From NCBI RefSeq assembly GCF_019550795.1, contig NZ_CP080545.1:3568001-3632000 (forward strand): a stretch of DNA of 64,000 bases, read 5' to 3'. The position numbers were made by a program, and so were the translations under genes. Position 1 is the first letter of the stretch, and each line of letters opens with the position of its first letter. This DNA comes from Paenibacillus sp. sptzw28. GTDB lineage: Bacteria > Bacillota > Bacilli > Paenibacillales > Paenibacillaceae. The notes beneath the pieces are model-generated. The model was given only the letters and a program-made list of their open reading frames with translations. It did not search any database and was not told the origin of the DNA. Shown here in pieces: positions 26,621-36,198 of the stretch.

Positions 26621-28213
26621 CTAGTCTTTGGCTGCCTGTTTATATTCCTGCGGTAGCTTGCCGTATCTTTTCTTGAACATATCGCTGAAATGTCTGGCAT
26701 TGTTATATCCGACTTTTTCAGCAATTTCGTAGACCATCAAATCCGTTTGCATGAGCAGCCGGAGAGCATGCTTCATCCGCACTTCGGTTACATACGCCTT
26801 GAAATTTTCCCCGTTGTGTTTTTTGAAGAAGCTGCTGAAATAATAGGGATTCATATAAGCCAGTGCGGAGATGGACTCCAGGGTAATGTTTTCGGCGTAA
26901 TGCTCCTCGATATAGTTCTTGACCTGTACGAGCTGCATCAGCTCCTTATTGCCCGTCTTCTCCGCGATGTGGGCGCGGATGTCGTTAACGAGCTTCTCCA
27001 TTCCTTCTTCCAGCTCCCCGAAGGACCGGTAGGCGCTCAGCTTTTCGAGCAGCGGATGTCCTTCCGAATCCGCTGACTCCATCGGAATGCCGACACTCTT
27101 CAGCTCCTGTTCAAGCATGATAACAGTCGAATAGACGCTTGCCACAGCCGAATTTTTACATCCGCAGGAAAGGGTTTTAATTGCCGTCAGCAGCTCCCTC
27201 ACTGTTTCGTGATAGTCTTCGGCAGGAGCCTGTGTCAGCCGGCGGGCGAGCTCCGTCTGCAGCCTCGCGAGCCTTAATCTTGCTTCGGGATCAGGCGCCA
27301 TCCACTGGTGAGGAATAACGCGGTTGAGCCCCAGGAAATATTTCGTTTTTAATATATCCGAGGCATCTCTGTATGTTTCGTGCGCCTCGCTGATATGATT
27401 AACCGGCCTGCCGATCCCGATTGAAATCTCAAGCTTTAGAAACGTATTGATTTTATTGTGCAGATCTTCCGCGAGCTTGGTCGGTTCTTCTTCATCGTCG
27501 TGCTGAATAAGGATGCCGAATAAATCACCTTTGCGGAACATTAAACCGCTGCCTGCCTTTACCACCGCTTCCGCAATGATATTCGAAACGGCAAAATCGA
27601 TCAGCTTTCGTTCGCGCTCCTGCCAGCGTTGCGCATTCCCTGATATACCGTCCAATTCCGCCAGACAAACAGTTACGAGGCGCTGACCGGTGACAATACC
27701 AAGCTGAGTCAAGGATTCGGCCGCGCTCCGGTTGCCGTCGGTCAACCTGTCGAGCAGCTCCCCGATCGTTTCGGTCCTTTTCTTGGATTCGAAGTGTACG
27801 AGCATTTCCTTGTTTCGCTCTTCCTCCGATTCTTCGCGGATCAACGCGACGGTCTTCAATATAACCTGCTCAAGCTGAAGCTTATCGACCGGTTTGACCA
27901 GGTAATCGACCGCTCCGTATTTTACTGCGTCCTGTGCGTAGGAGAATTCCTGATATGCGCTAATAAAGACGACCTTCACAGGACGACGCGATGCGTTTAT
28001 GTCTTTGATCACATCGATCCCGCTGCAGCCCGGCATACAGATGTCGCTAATGATCAAATCGGGAGAACACTTCTCCAGCAGCTGCCTCAGCTCGACGCCG
28101 TCGTATGCTTCCCCCACAATTTCCAGTCCGAGCTCTTCCCATGGGATCAGTTTCTTAAGTCCGCGCAAAATCACCGGTTCATCATCCGCTAGCAGCACCT
28201 TGATCGTTCTCAT
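26621..28213 (-). CDS. AraC-type response regulator, YesN-like
   Basis: A 530-residue regulator: receiver domain (1-125) with acidic pocket at D10/D11, phosphoacceptor D57 (LIISDICMPG) and Lys in YLVKPVD; a middle region of about 300 residues; and a C-terminal AraC double HTH (about 430-528; ITLESISALAYMNPYYFSSF and YEIAEKVGYNNARHFSDMFK). It works with the kinase encoded upstream, whose end it overlaps by 32 bases. Such pairs sense extracellular sugars and activate nearby uptake and hydrolase genes. Start at 28213, GGAGG nine bases upstream. Confidence 0.92.
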   Translation of the reverse strand: MRTIKVLLADDEPVILRGLKKLIPWEELGLEIVGEAYDGVELRQLLEKCSPDLIISDICMPGCSGIDVIKDINASRRPVKVVFISAYQEFSYAQDAVKYGAVDYLVKPVDKLQLEQVILKTVALIREESEEERNKEMLVHFESKKRTETIGELLDRLTDGNRSAAESLTQLGIVTGQRLVTVCLAELDGISGNAQRWQERERKLIDFAVSNIIAEAVVKAGSGLMFRKGDLFGILIQHDDEEEPTKLAEDLHNKINTFLKLEISIGIGRPVNHISEAHETYRDASDILKTKYFLGLNRVIPHQWMAPDPEARLRLARLQTELARRLTQAPAEDYHETVRELLTAIKTLSCGCKNSAVASVYSTVIMLEQELKSVGIPMESADSEGHPLLEKLSAYRSFGELEEGMEKLVNDIRAHIAEKTGNKELMQLVQVKNYIEEHYAENITLESISALAYMNPYYFSSFFKKHNGENFKAYVTEVRMKHALRLLMQTDLMVYEIAEKVGYNNARHFSDMFKKRYGKLPQEYKQAAKD

Positions 28214-29963
28214 CGCTCGTCACCTCCATCTGCAAAGGGAATAGAATTCGGACCGATGTACCGACATGCGGCTTGCTGTCAATATCAAGACCGTACTCTT
28301 CACCGCATGCGTTCTTAATTCGCTCATGAACATTTTTGACGCCGATGCTTTTCCCTGTAGAGCCTTCCGTTTCGGTCAGATGAGAGTTAAGCTGCCGAAG
28401 CTTGTTTTCTTCGATACCGATGCCGTCATCGTAAACCGTTATGGCCATGTTATCGTTATCCCGTTCCACAGTGACAAGCACGATGCCTTTGCCGCCCTTG
28501 GGCCTTATACCGTGCTGTACCGCATTTTCGACTACAGGCTGGAGCGACAGCTTCAACACATTTACCTTAAGGAGCTCCTCGCCCTTGATTTCAATCTGCA
28601 GCTTGATCCGGTTGTCGAAACGGACCTCGATCAGATGGAAATAATCGCGAAGATGGTCAAGCTCGCGGCCCAGGGTAACCCACTCCTCGCCATAATCAAT
28701 GACGTATTTAAGCTGTTTGGACAAGGAATGAATCATATCGGCGACCTGGTCGTCATCATTGGCAACCGCGCTCATGCGGATAACCTCAAGCGTGTTATAT
28801 AAATAGTGCGGCCTAATCTGGCTTTTCAATGCATTTAGTTCGGCATGCTTTCGTTTGATCTCCGCCACATAAGCGTCATTGATAAATAGGTTCAGCCTTT
28901 CGATCATCCTGTTGAACCCATGAGCGAGCCTTCCAAGCTCATCCTTACGCGTCACGTTCACGCTCGTTTCCAGATTTCCGGATTCGACTCGAAGCATTTG
29001 GCGCATGATGGCCAAGATCGGACCGGTGAACATTCGCGAGAATGCAGCGCCCATAATGACAAGTGCCAGCAAACATATAATAGCGGCTACAGTTACGCTT
29101 GTTTGTATCTTCGAAAGCGAGGCGTAAAGGTCGGATTTAGAAACAAGCGCGGTTACATGACCGTTCAGAAAAGGGATCGGCTCGGAGAAAACAAGGGTAT
29201 TTCCATTCTCCTGCGCATCCAGCCTTTTGCCGATTTTGTCCCTTTCATTTGAGTAAATGACGTTGTCCTGCCCGTCCAATACATAGAGCTGGTCAGCCCG
29301 GCCTAATTTAACCTGCTTCAGCAAATTATCAAAAACATCGAGCTCGATATCAAAATAAAGGGTACCGATTATATGAGCATTCTTGCTTAGCTTTCCAGAC
29401 GTATCGATCAGGTTCCTTGCCATTGTGACAACCTGATTCGGCGAATTGAAATAAGCCTCCAGGTGCGGCGGGAATACCGCCAGCCTCTTTGGCTGGGATT
29501 CGAGCGCATATCTCCAGTTTACAAGCGGAAACTGCTCGGTCGGGTCAAGCGGTCTGCTTGTCCGCGATTGATAGAAAATCGCCTTGTCGGCCGTCCGTAC
29601 AAAAAAAACGTTCTTAATATATTGGTCGCTGTATAATACCGTTTTCAAAAAATCATCGATGGAAGAATCCGTTATTCCGCCGCCTTGGCGCTGAATGGCA
29701 TTATCGAATAAGGACTGGGTACCCTCCGTATTGTAATACATCATTTTCGATATTTCGTTATAGCTGGTGAAGATATCATCAGCGTTCTTACTCATGAAAA
29801 GCACCACTTGGCGCAAATTGTTTACCGTATGGCGTTCAACCTGGCTAGTAAATTGGTTAAGCGACAGGAAGCTTAGCACAAACAGCGGAAGCAGGCCCAC
29901 TGTAAGAAACGCAAGAGAAAATTTCAGAAATATGCTGTGTCTGAAATTGAGCCAGCTCGGCAT
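28182..29963 (-). CDS. Sensor histidine kinase, YesM-like
   Basis: A 593-residue membrane kinase. One membrane segment near residues 14-35, a large extracellular sensor part, a second segment near 290-315, a HAMP linker, then the His-kinase region with the phosphoacceptor His in QIRPHYLYNTLEVI and an ATPase domain (LQPVVENAVQHGI, DDGIGIEE). Start chosen at ATG 29963 (MPSWLNFRHS), with GGGGGA seven bases upstream; the longer frame from 29996 has none. Pairs with the overlapping YesN-type regulator. Confidence 0.9.
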   Translation of the reverse strand: MPSWLNFRHSIFLKFSLAFLTVGLLPLFVLSFLSLNQFTSQVERHTVNNLRQVVLFMSKNADDIFTSYNEISKMMYYNTEGTQSLFDNAIQRQGGGITDSSIDDFLKTVLYSDQYIKNVFFVRTADKAIFYQSRTSRPLDPTEQFPLVNWRYALESQPKRLAVFPPHLEAYFNSPNQVVTMARNLIDTSGKLSKNAHIIGTLYFDIELDVFDNLLKQVKLGRADQLYVLDGQDNVIYSNERDKIGKRLDAQENGNTLVFSEPIPFLNGHVTALVSKSDLYASLSKIQTSVTVAAIICLLALVIMGAAFSRMFTGPILAIMRQMLRVESGNLETSVNVTRKDELGRLAHGFNRMIERLNLFINDAYVAEIKRKHAELNALKSQIRPHYLYNTLEVIRMSAVANDDDQVADMIHSLSKQLKYVIDYGEEWVTLGRELDHLRDYFHLIEVRFDNRIKLQIEIKGEELLKVNVLKLSLQPVVENAVQHGIRPKGGKGIVLVTVERDNDNMAITVYDDGIGIEENKLRQLNSHLTETEGSTGKSIGVKNVHERIKNACGEEYGLDIDSKPHVGTSVRILFPLQMEVTSDENDQGAASG

Positions 29964-30135
29964 ATGGTCATCCCCCGGTATTGTATGGCTGTTCACATTT
30001 CGACAACGATATCGTATCTCATTACGCCCCTGGCGGAAATGAAGTTTTTAAAGAGATGATGTCAGTTTTTTGCGATGATTGAAAAAAGACCGGTTGCGCA
30101 AGGTCGCCTTCTTTAGTGATCGATTACAAATTAAC

Positions 30136-30165
30136 GGCCTGTCACCGAAAGCTCGGTGCCAGGCC
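30136..30165 (-). terminator. Terminator between hydrolase and kinase genes
   Basis: A 13-bp stem (GGCCTGGCACCGA with TCGGTGACAGGCC, one mismatch) around a four-base loop, followed on the minus strand by GTTAATTTG. The U-tract is poor but the stem is strong. Confidence 0.7.
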
Positions 30166-30194
30166 TGTCCAATTCGCTATTACCGATAATTTAA

Positions 30195-30998
30195 TTATAC
30201 GCTATCAAGAAAGCGGGTCAATTCCTTTGTAAATAGTTCCGGTGTTTCCATATTTGAAAAATGTCCGGAATCAGGCAGATAAACGGGGCGTGCGGAGGGC
30301 ATCAGCCGGAGGAGTTTATCGGAGGAGCGCAGGCTGCCCGCATTATCACTCATACCAATGATAACAAGCAGCGGCACGTTGCGCGGCAAGCTTCGCAGCA
30401 AGCCGCCAAGGGATGGACCGATAAACGTACGGGCCTCCCTGTGGTTGGCCTGCCAGGCGGACCATTCGGAGATCATTTCCCACAGTGTGTTCTTGATTTC
30501 CATCCAATGCGGGCCGCACGCTTCCTGCATCTGCCCGAACCATATCCGTTTATGCTGTTCCACATCCACTCCGCTTTTATCGCCAGGCTTCGCAGATGAT
30601 TGATGATCCTCATCATCCTCGTAATAGATTGCTCCGCTTGCTACCGAAACGGAGCTTACACACTCCGGGTGCAGTGCAAGAAAATCAAGTGCCGTAAAAG
30701 AACCCATCGACAACCCCACCAGATGAGCCGTTGTTACGCCCAGCTCCTTCATAAGTGAATATAAATCATCGGCATGAAGGAATGGCTCGTCTTCCACGGG
30801 CATGGAGGAAAGTCCATAACCGCGCATATCGTAACGAATAACCCTGTATTTCGCTGCCAACGCCTCAAATTGGGGGTCCCACATTCGCCGGTCCACCGAA
30901 TGTCCGTGCAGTAACACAACGGCTTCGCCGCTTCCAAGGCTTTCGTAATAAAGCTCGGTCCCGTTCACCTTGATCTTCCCGGCTTGGATTTGATTCAT
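30195..30998 (-). CDS. Alpha/beta hydrolase
   Basis: A 267-residue alpha/beta hydrolase. Oxyanion motif LLHGHSVDRRMWD, nucleophile elbow GLSMGS, C-terminal catalytic His in PDSGHFSNME. The ATG at 30998 overlaps the TGA of the GH43 gene (ATGA) with AAGGAG five bases upstream, so it is translated together with the xylosidase. An esterase acting on side groups of the same polysaccharide is likely but not shown; a lactonase or C-C hydrolase has the same motifs. Confidence 0.85.
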   Translation of the reverse strand: MNQIQAGKIKVNGTELYYESLGSGEAVVLLHGHSVDRRMWDPQFEALAAKYRVIRYDMRGYGLSSMPVEDEPFLHADDLYSLMKELGVTTAHLVGLSMGSFTALDFLALHPECVSSVSVASGAIYYEDDEDHQSSAKPGDKSGVDVEQHKRIWFGQMQEACGPHWMEIKNTLWEMISEWSAWQANHREARTFIGPSLGGLLRSLPRNVPLLVIIGMSDNAGSLRSSDKLLRLMPSARPVYLPDSGHFSNMETPELFTKELTRFLDSV

Positions 30999-32569
30999 AA
31001 AAACTCCTTGTAACGGAAATAGTCGAAGTCCGCGTGCTTGCGTGTACCGGCCAAGTCCTGAACGCACATCCCGATAAATGTTCCGGTGAAGCCCAGCTTC
31101 CCTTCGTATTCATCCGACAGCTGACCAAGGTCAAGGCTCGGACCAACGGGAATCCAGGAAATTTCGTTCTCTGAGCAGTAAAACTGCACCTTATCGGTTT
31201 CGACGGCTACTTTCAGCCGGCAGCTCTCCCACCCTTCTATGGAAACAGCAGCGCCGTCCGGTTCGTCACAAGCTCCAAGACGGCTCACGATCAGCCGCAC
31301 ATGCTTGCCCCGTTCCTCATCCCGACTGATGAGCAGATAGAAATGATCCGCCTCGTCGTAATAACAGATTAGACCCGCCATCTGCATATAATGCTCCGGA
31401 TCGAACTCAACGCAGGTCTCCGCTTCCGCGCGGTAATGCTGCAATCTCCGGGCGACCATGCTTTGTCTGTTCCAGGAATACAGCGATTCCTGTCCGCGAA
31501 GCCGTAGATAGCCGGGACGTTCGCTAAGGCTAAGCCAGCTGTCCTCAGCAGGAATCCGAAGCGTCTGGAAATGGTTGTTAAGCTCGTCTTTCTCAAAGTC
31601 GTCCTTCTCCGGCAGCTTAGGGAACCTGTGCTCTCGCAGTCCCGGCGAGGGCACTTTCAGCTGTGGAAGCTTGCCGCCCCCGGCGAGCCGCAGCCAGCCC
31701 TCCTCCGTCCATTCCACTCGCTGGAGTGCCGTTTCCCTTCCGAGCGGGCAAAGCATCCGGCCCGGCAGCGGTCTGGCGCAAAGGTGGGCCATAAACCACT
31801 CGCCGCCTTGTGTCTGAACAAGCGAACCATGACCGGCCTTGAGCAGCGGATGCTCGGGGCTGTCTATCGTCGTAAGCAGCGGGTATTCGGGATCGAACTC
31901 ATACGGCCCTTCAATATGACGAGACTTGGCCAATGTGGCCGCATGGTTGTAGCCGGTTCCGCCTTCCGCCAGCAGCAGATAATAATATTCCGCCCGCTTA
32001 TACAGCTGCGGGCCTTCCGTTACACCGAGCCTGCTCCCCTTGCTAATTTCGCGGACCGGTCCCACCAGCTTCTTCTCGTCAGGCGAATATTCCTGCAGCA
32101 CGATGCCGGAAAATCTGCTTCTTCCTTTACGGAAATCCCATCTCATATTTACAAGCCACTTCCGGGCGTCGTCATCATGAAACAGCGCCGGATCAAAGCC
32201 GCTGCTGTTTAAATATACAGGTTCCGACCAAGGTCCGAGTATATCCGCAGCTGTGACCATGTAATTGTGTGTGTCCTTGTAAGGACCCTTGCGGTTTTTC
32301 ACATCCGTATAAATTAAATAGAAAATGCCATTATCATAGGATAAATGCGGGGCCCAAACGCCTCCGGAGCTCTGCGCTCCCCTAAGATCGAGCTGCGAAA
32401 CCCGCTGCAGCGGATGAGTAAGCAGCCGCCAGTTCACCAGATCCCGAGAGTGGTGAATCTGAACGCCCGGAAACCATTCGAAGGTCGAGGTTGCAATGTA
32501 ATAATCATCCCTTACCCTTATCATCGACGGGTCGGGATTAAAGCCTCTTAATATCGGATTATATATCAT
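30995..32569 (-). CDS. GH43 beta-xylosidase / arabinofuranosidase with C-terminal beta-sandwich
   Basis: A 524-residue intracellular glycosidase (no signal peptide). Five-bladed propeller about residues 1-310, with catalytic triad D13 (NPDPS), D126 (SSGFDPALF) and E185 (VTEGPQ), spaced as in XynB3-type GH43 beta-xylosidases; then a GH43_C2 concanavalin-like domain (about 330-520). It would release xylose or arabinose from imported oligosaccharides. Gene order on the strand is transporter, heparinase-like protein, GH43, hydrolase. Confidence 0.92.
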   Translation of the reverse strand: MIYNPILRGFNPDPSMIRVRDDYYIATSTFEWFPGVQIHHSRDLVNWRLLTHPLQRVSQLDLRGAQSSGGVWAPHLSYDNGIFYLIYTDVKNRKGPYKDTHNYMVTAADILGPWSEPVYLNSSGFDPALFHDDDARKWLVNMRWDFRKGRSRFSGIVLQEYSPDEKKLVGPVREISKGSRLGVTEGPQLYKRAEYYYLLLAEGGTGYNHAATLAKSRHIEGPYEFDPEYPLLTTIDSPEHPLLKAGHGSLVQTQGGEWFMAHLCARPLPGRMLCPLGRETALQRVEWTEEGWLRLAGGGKLPQLKVPSPGLREHRFPKLPEKDDFEKDELNNHFQTLRIPAEDSWLSLSERPGYLRLRGQESLYSWNRQSMVARRLQHYRAEAETCVEFDPEHYMQMAGLICYYDEADHFYLLISRDEERGKHVRLIVSRLGACDEPDGAAVSIEGWESCRLKVAVETDKVQFYCSENEISWIPVGPSLDLGQLSDEYEGKLGFTGTFIGMCVQDLAGTRKHADFDYFRYKEFL

Positions 32570-32664
32570 CCTGCTCCTCCTAATATTGTTCGAAGCCGGC
32601 GAACTGCCGAGACATAGCCGGCATCGGGTTGTTCAAATAAGTATACTAAAAGGATTGGCCAGAA

Positions 32665-35600
32665 TTATTGCCCTCCCGCCGTCTCTTCCCTGATCAGCTC
32701 TACGCCTTTATATTCCTTAAGACCAATTGCAATTTGACTGCCGTCCCCATCCAGGCCGGTAAAGGTCACCTGCTGCTTCCGCCCGTCTTTAAGCAGGATT
32801 ATTATCTCTCCCGCAGACAATGCCTCGGCCGAATCGATCCTCGAATCGCCTTCATGAGGTTCAAGCATGCTCAGGAACCGGGCTTCCTTGCCGCGAGTGC
32901 GGAAGCTGATCGTTTTGCGGCGTGCCGGATCAATGCCGAGCGGATAATCTCCGCCGATGACAGCTTCAAATTTCACGGCCCCGATGCCGGACAGGTCGAT
33001 CCATGCTTTGGCAGGAAGGGAACGGTCCTCCGGCTCGAAAGGTACTGCCTGTTCGTACGGTTCACCCTCCAGATGAACCGGCCCTCCGTAATAATCGATG
33101 CCGATGCCGTGGCCGGGATCGACATTTTCATAACGAACCGGCAGCTCGGAAAGATGAATCCGCCTCCCGTTCTCCGTGGTGATGAATGCGTCGCCCCAGA
33201 ACAACGTTTTCTTAACCGCACGCTCAACCTCAGCAATAAGCATAAGCTCCTGAACGCCTTCAAGCGGAACATTAATATGCCGAATTCCAAGAATCCAAGC
33301 ACCGAACCTTCCTTCCGCCAAAGTTAGGCCGTCACCCGACACCTGATAAGAGACCCGTTTGTTCACCGCATCCGCTTCCGCATACCAGCCGGTCACGATC
33401 TCCTGCTTAGGAGGCCATAGCGCATGCATCTCCACATTCATGCGGCCGTTCTCGTTATACAGCAAATGCCGTCCGTCCCGGTCATCCCGATCTCTGTCGT
33501 ATTCATGGGAGAACCGGATTAATGCCGGCGACTCGCACTCATACCAGTCGCAGTCGGTAATAAACTGCCCGGCATTGTACGGATCGGGGTTGAATTGACC
33601 GGTATGCCCGACATACTTCAGCTCTCTTGCACGGATTCCTTCATAGCCTTGAAAATGATAAAGGCAGTCGAATTCGTGCATTTCCCCGCCGCGAAGGTAA
33701 TCGGCAACGATCGCATAATCATCCGTCACAATTAATAGACGGCGCTGCAGGACAGGCTCGGAATACGTACCGATGTCACCCTGCTGCCTTGGCTCCTCAG
33801 GGTTGGGCATATCTCTGCCTTCGATCAGACACCTTTCCTCCGGAAACCGCTCCGGATACGGGGTCTGCCCGCCATAAGGCGGATCGCTCCAGCGGGCCGT
33901 CGTTTCTACAGCACAAGCTTGCATCATTGAACCGCTGTGAAATAACAGCTTTCCGGAGGGCGCCGGCTCCTGCATCCGGCCATCCACGACAACCATATTG
34001 TGAGCCATGGAGGTTTGGACCCACATTTTGAACATGAAAGGAAAATAGCTGTACCACGAAGCAAGCGGGCTGTAGGTATGCCTGCCGTGGCGCATTAGCG
34101 ACAACAGGCCTGTGCGGTCGAAATGTCCGTGATATCCGCCGTGCGAGCCGTATTTGATAACTGCTTGAATTTGCTGCGCATCGGTTCTTCCCGCCGTCTG
34201 CGAACGAAGCACGGTAAGCCCGACATTGGGAGCATCCGCCGATTTGGAATACGAGGGGATACCGGTTTGTTCGGGAAGCTCCCCGATTCCGTAGATCAAA
34301 TCGCGCCGGTCGGCGTGCCTGAGCACCTCGGCATATTTCGGCTCGCGCCAGACGTGGTAAGCCAAATCGTACCATCCGACCATATCCTTCTCGGTGGAAT
34401 CGTTGGCCGCAAACAGAATGCCTCGGTAATCGATAAACGGCAGCATTGCATCCCACACGTCGCGGACCGAACGGTAATTGCGGTTGACGGGGCCATATTT
34501 CTCGAAAGACATGCCAAGAAACGGCTTTTCACGCGGGAACGACCATGGGGAGAGCATCGCGTTTCTGTTGTACGACGGCGGCACCTGCATATCCTTCAAA
34601 TTAATGCCCCACGGCGCGCATGCATGAACCGCGCGCGTGAACATGTCCGCGAACAGCACCACATAGTTGGAAGCTCCCTCGAAATACCAGCCGTCGTCCA
34701 TGATCCCCGTTGCGATCATATCCATAAAACCGCCCGGGCCGCTAATGAACCGGCGAATCCAGTGCATATCCCCGATCGCCAAGCTGCACAGAAGGGCGCC
34801 TATCATGGCGCCGGACGGGATATTGTTCGTATCTCCGTCGGTAATCGCCCAGTCTATTTTATCAATAAACAGCCTGAAAGCCATTTCAATCATGTTGCGA
34901 TCGCTTTCCGTCCAGCAGTCTTCGTTATACAGCAAATCGTAGCACGATGCGACATCAAGCATAAATTCGCCTTCATGAATCAGTCCGCCGCCGCATACCT
35001 TGACAGCCGTGGGACAGCTTCTCTGCGCTTCTTCGCGGGAGGATAGAATTCCGAATATCGGCGCCGACGTGCCGGGATAACCGGTCTGCGGATCTGCAAA
35101 GCGGCGCAGCAGCAGTACCGCCTTGCCCAGAAACTCATTCCGGCCTGTCAGCTTCCACGCGACCGCCGCCGCATGCAGATTGAACCGCTCGTGCAGCTCG
35201 AAAGCATGAGGAGCCCCTGCACCGTGCGACTGCGGAACAATCCACTCCTCGGCTTTCTTAATATATTTCTCAAGCCCGTTTTGCGCCCATTCATATGTTT
35301 GAATATTTCTCCTGACACCTTCCCATCCGGATTCGGTATGGATGATATACGGGTGAGGAAGGCTTCTGACCGTAATCAGCTTCAGTTTCTTAGCGAAGCT
35401 GGAATCCCCGCCGGGAACGGCCAACACCTGATGCGTTTCGAAGCCACCGGGCGCGATCCCCTCATGCATCTCTACGGTTAGCCACGCCCGGCCTGTTTCG
35501 CCGGAGCCAAGCAGCAGATGCCTCGGCTCAAGCTCGGCTCTCATGGATTCAAAGCCATACTGCTGATGACTAAGAGTAACGGCTTGAAGCTCCTGCGTTT

Positions 35601-36066
35601 CATTCGATACAAACAACTCATACCGGACGGTCTCCCCGGGACTTGCCGATTTCGACTGCAGCCCGGCCCCTAGGCCGATCCGTCCTTGCTTCTTCAAACG
35701 AATTCGGTCGATAAGCACCTCTTCTCCGGTTCTGCATGTACCTTTATCTTCACCCAGCGAACGCACACTCAGCTCGGCCTTATGAATGAAACGCCAGAAC
35801 GCCCCGGTCATCTGCAAATAATCGAACTGTTCGAAAGACACCTCGACAGTCCTCCAGCCCTCTCCCGCAACGGACACGACGGCAGTGGCACTTTCGATAT
35901 ACTCGGGCCTGCCTATGACAAGGGGATATACTTTTATTTCGAGCTCTATTGGCCGGCCATCCGGGATTTGGATATCAAGTGCGATGCATTCCCAATGCCT
36001 CCAATCTTCCGCAAAATCATATTCGTAAATGACTGCGGAAGATGGAGCGACACCGAACTTTATCAT
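32665..36066 (-). CDS. Giant heparinase II/III-like protein (putative polysaccharide lyase)
   Basis: A 1133-residue protein without signal peptide. Order: an N-terminal beta-rich region (1-250), an alpha-barrel region (about 280-600) and the heparinase II/III-type beta-domain with YGSHGGYHGHFDRTGLLSLM (about 650), then further beta-domains to the end. The His-rich GGYHGHFD motif is the family signature. Hep II/III-like enzymes cleave uronic-acid polysaccharides by beta-elimination. Both the lack of export signal and the neighbouring GH43 suggest imported oligosaccharides with uronic residues, e.g. glucuronoxylan or pectin side chains; the substrate is unknown. ATG at 36066 with GGAGGG seven bases upstream; the longer frame starts within that site. 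Confidence 0.78.
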   Translation of the reverse strand: MIKFGVAPSSAVIYEYDFAEDWRHWECIALDIQIPDGRPIELEIKVYPLVIGRPEYIESATAVVSVAGEGWRTVEVSFEQFDYLQMTGAFWRFIHKAELSVRSLGEDKGTCRTGEEVLIDRIRLKKQGRIGLGAGLQSKSASPGETVRYELFVSNETQELQAVTLSHQQYGFESMRAELEPRHLLLGSGETGRAWLTVEMHEGIAPGGFETHQVLAVPGGDSSFAKKLKLITVRSLPHPYIIHTESGWEGVRRNIQTYEWAQNGLEKYIKKAEEWIVPQSHGAGAPHAFELHERFNLHAAAVAWKLTGRNEFLGKAVLLLRRFADPQTGYPGTSAPIFGILSSREEAQRSCPTAVKVCGGGLIHEGEFMLDVASCYDLLYNEDCWTESDRNMIEMAFRLFIDKIDWAITDGDTNNIPSGAMIGALLCSLAIGDMHWIRRFISGPGGFMDMIATGIMDDGWYFEGASNYVVLFADMFTRAVHACAPWGINLKDMQVPPSYNRNAMLSPWSFPREKPFLGMSFEKYGPVNRNYRSVRDVWDAMLPFIDYRGILFAANDSTEKDMVGWYDLAYHVWREPKYAEVLRHADRRDLIYGIGELPEQTGIPSYSKSADAPNVGLTVLRSQTAGRTDAQQIQAVIKYGSHGGYHGHFDRTGLLSLMRHGRHTYSPLASWYSYFPFMFKMWVQTSMAHNMVVVDGRMQEPAPSGKLLFHSGSMMQACAVETTARWSDPPYGGQTPYPERFPEERCLIEGRDMPNPEEPRQQGDIGTYSEPVLQRRLLIVTDDYAIVADYLRGGEMHEFDCLYHFQGYEGIRARELKYVGHTGQFNPDPYNAGQFITDCDWYECESPALIRFSHEYDRDRDDRDGRHLLYNENGRMNVEMHALWPPKQEIVTGWYAEADAVNKRVSYQVSGDGLTLAEGRFGAWILGIRHINVPLEGVQELMLIAEVERAVKKTLFWGDAFITTENGRRIHLSELPVRYENVDPGHGIGIDYYGGPVHLEGEPYEQAVPFEPEDRSLPAKAWIDLSGIGAVKFEAVIGGDYPLGIDPARRKTISFRTRGKEARFLSMLEPHEGDSRIDSAEALSAGEIIILLKDGRKQQVTFTGLDGDGSQIAIGLKEYKGVELIREETAGGQ

Positions 36067-36120
36067 CGGTATTCCCTCCACTTCTTATCTGATTATCATA
36101 GCAACGCAGGAATGGAAAAG

Positions 36121-36162
36121 GCCGGCGTACATCCGGGAATGATTCCCGTACCGTACGCCGGC
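36121..36162 (-). terminator. Nested hairpin between binding-protein and lyase genes
   Basis: Outer arms GCCGGCGTAC and GTACGCCGGC enclose an inner hairpin (CGGGAAT with ATTCCCG). On the minus strand CTTTTCC follows. It probably acts as a partial terminator or as a 3' stabiliser, keeping binding-protein mRNA in excess of lyase mRNA. Confidence 0.65.
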
Positions 36163-36198
36163 ACTCAGCCTTCGTTCACCATTCATTGAGATAAGGGC

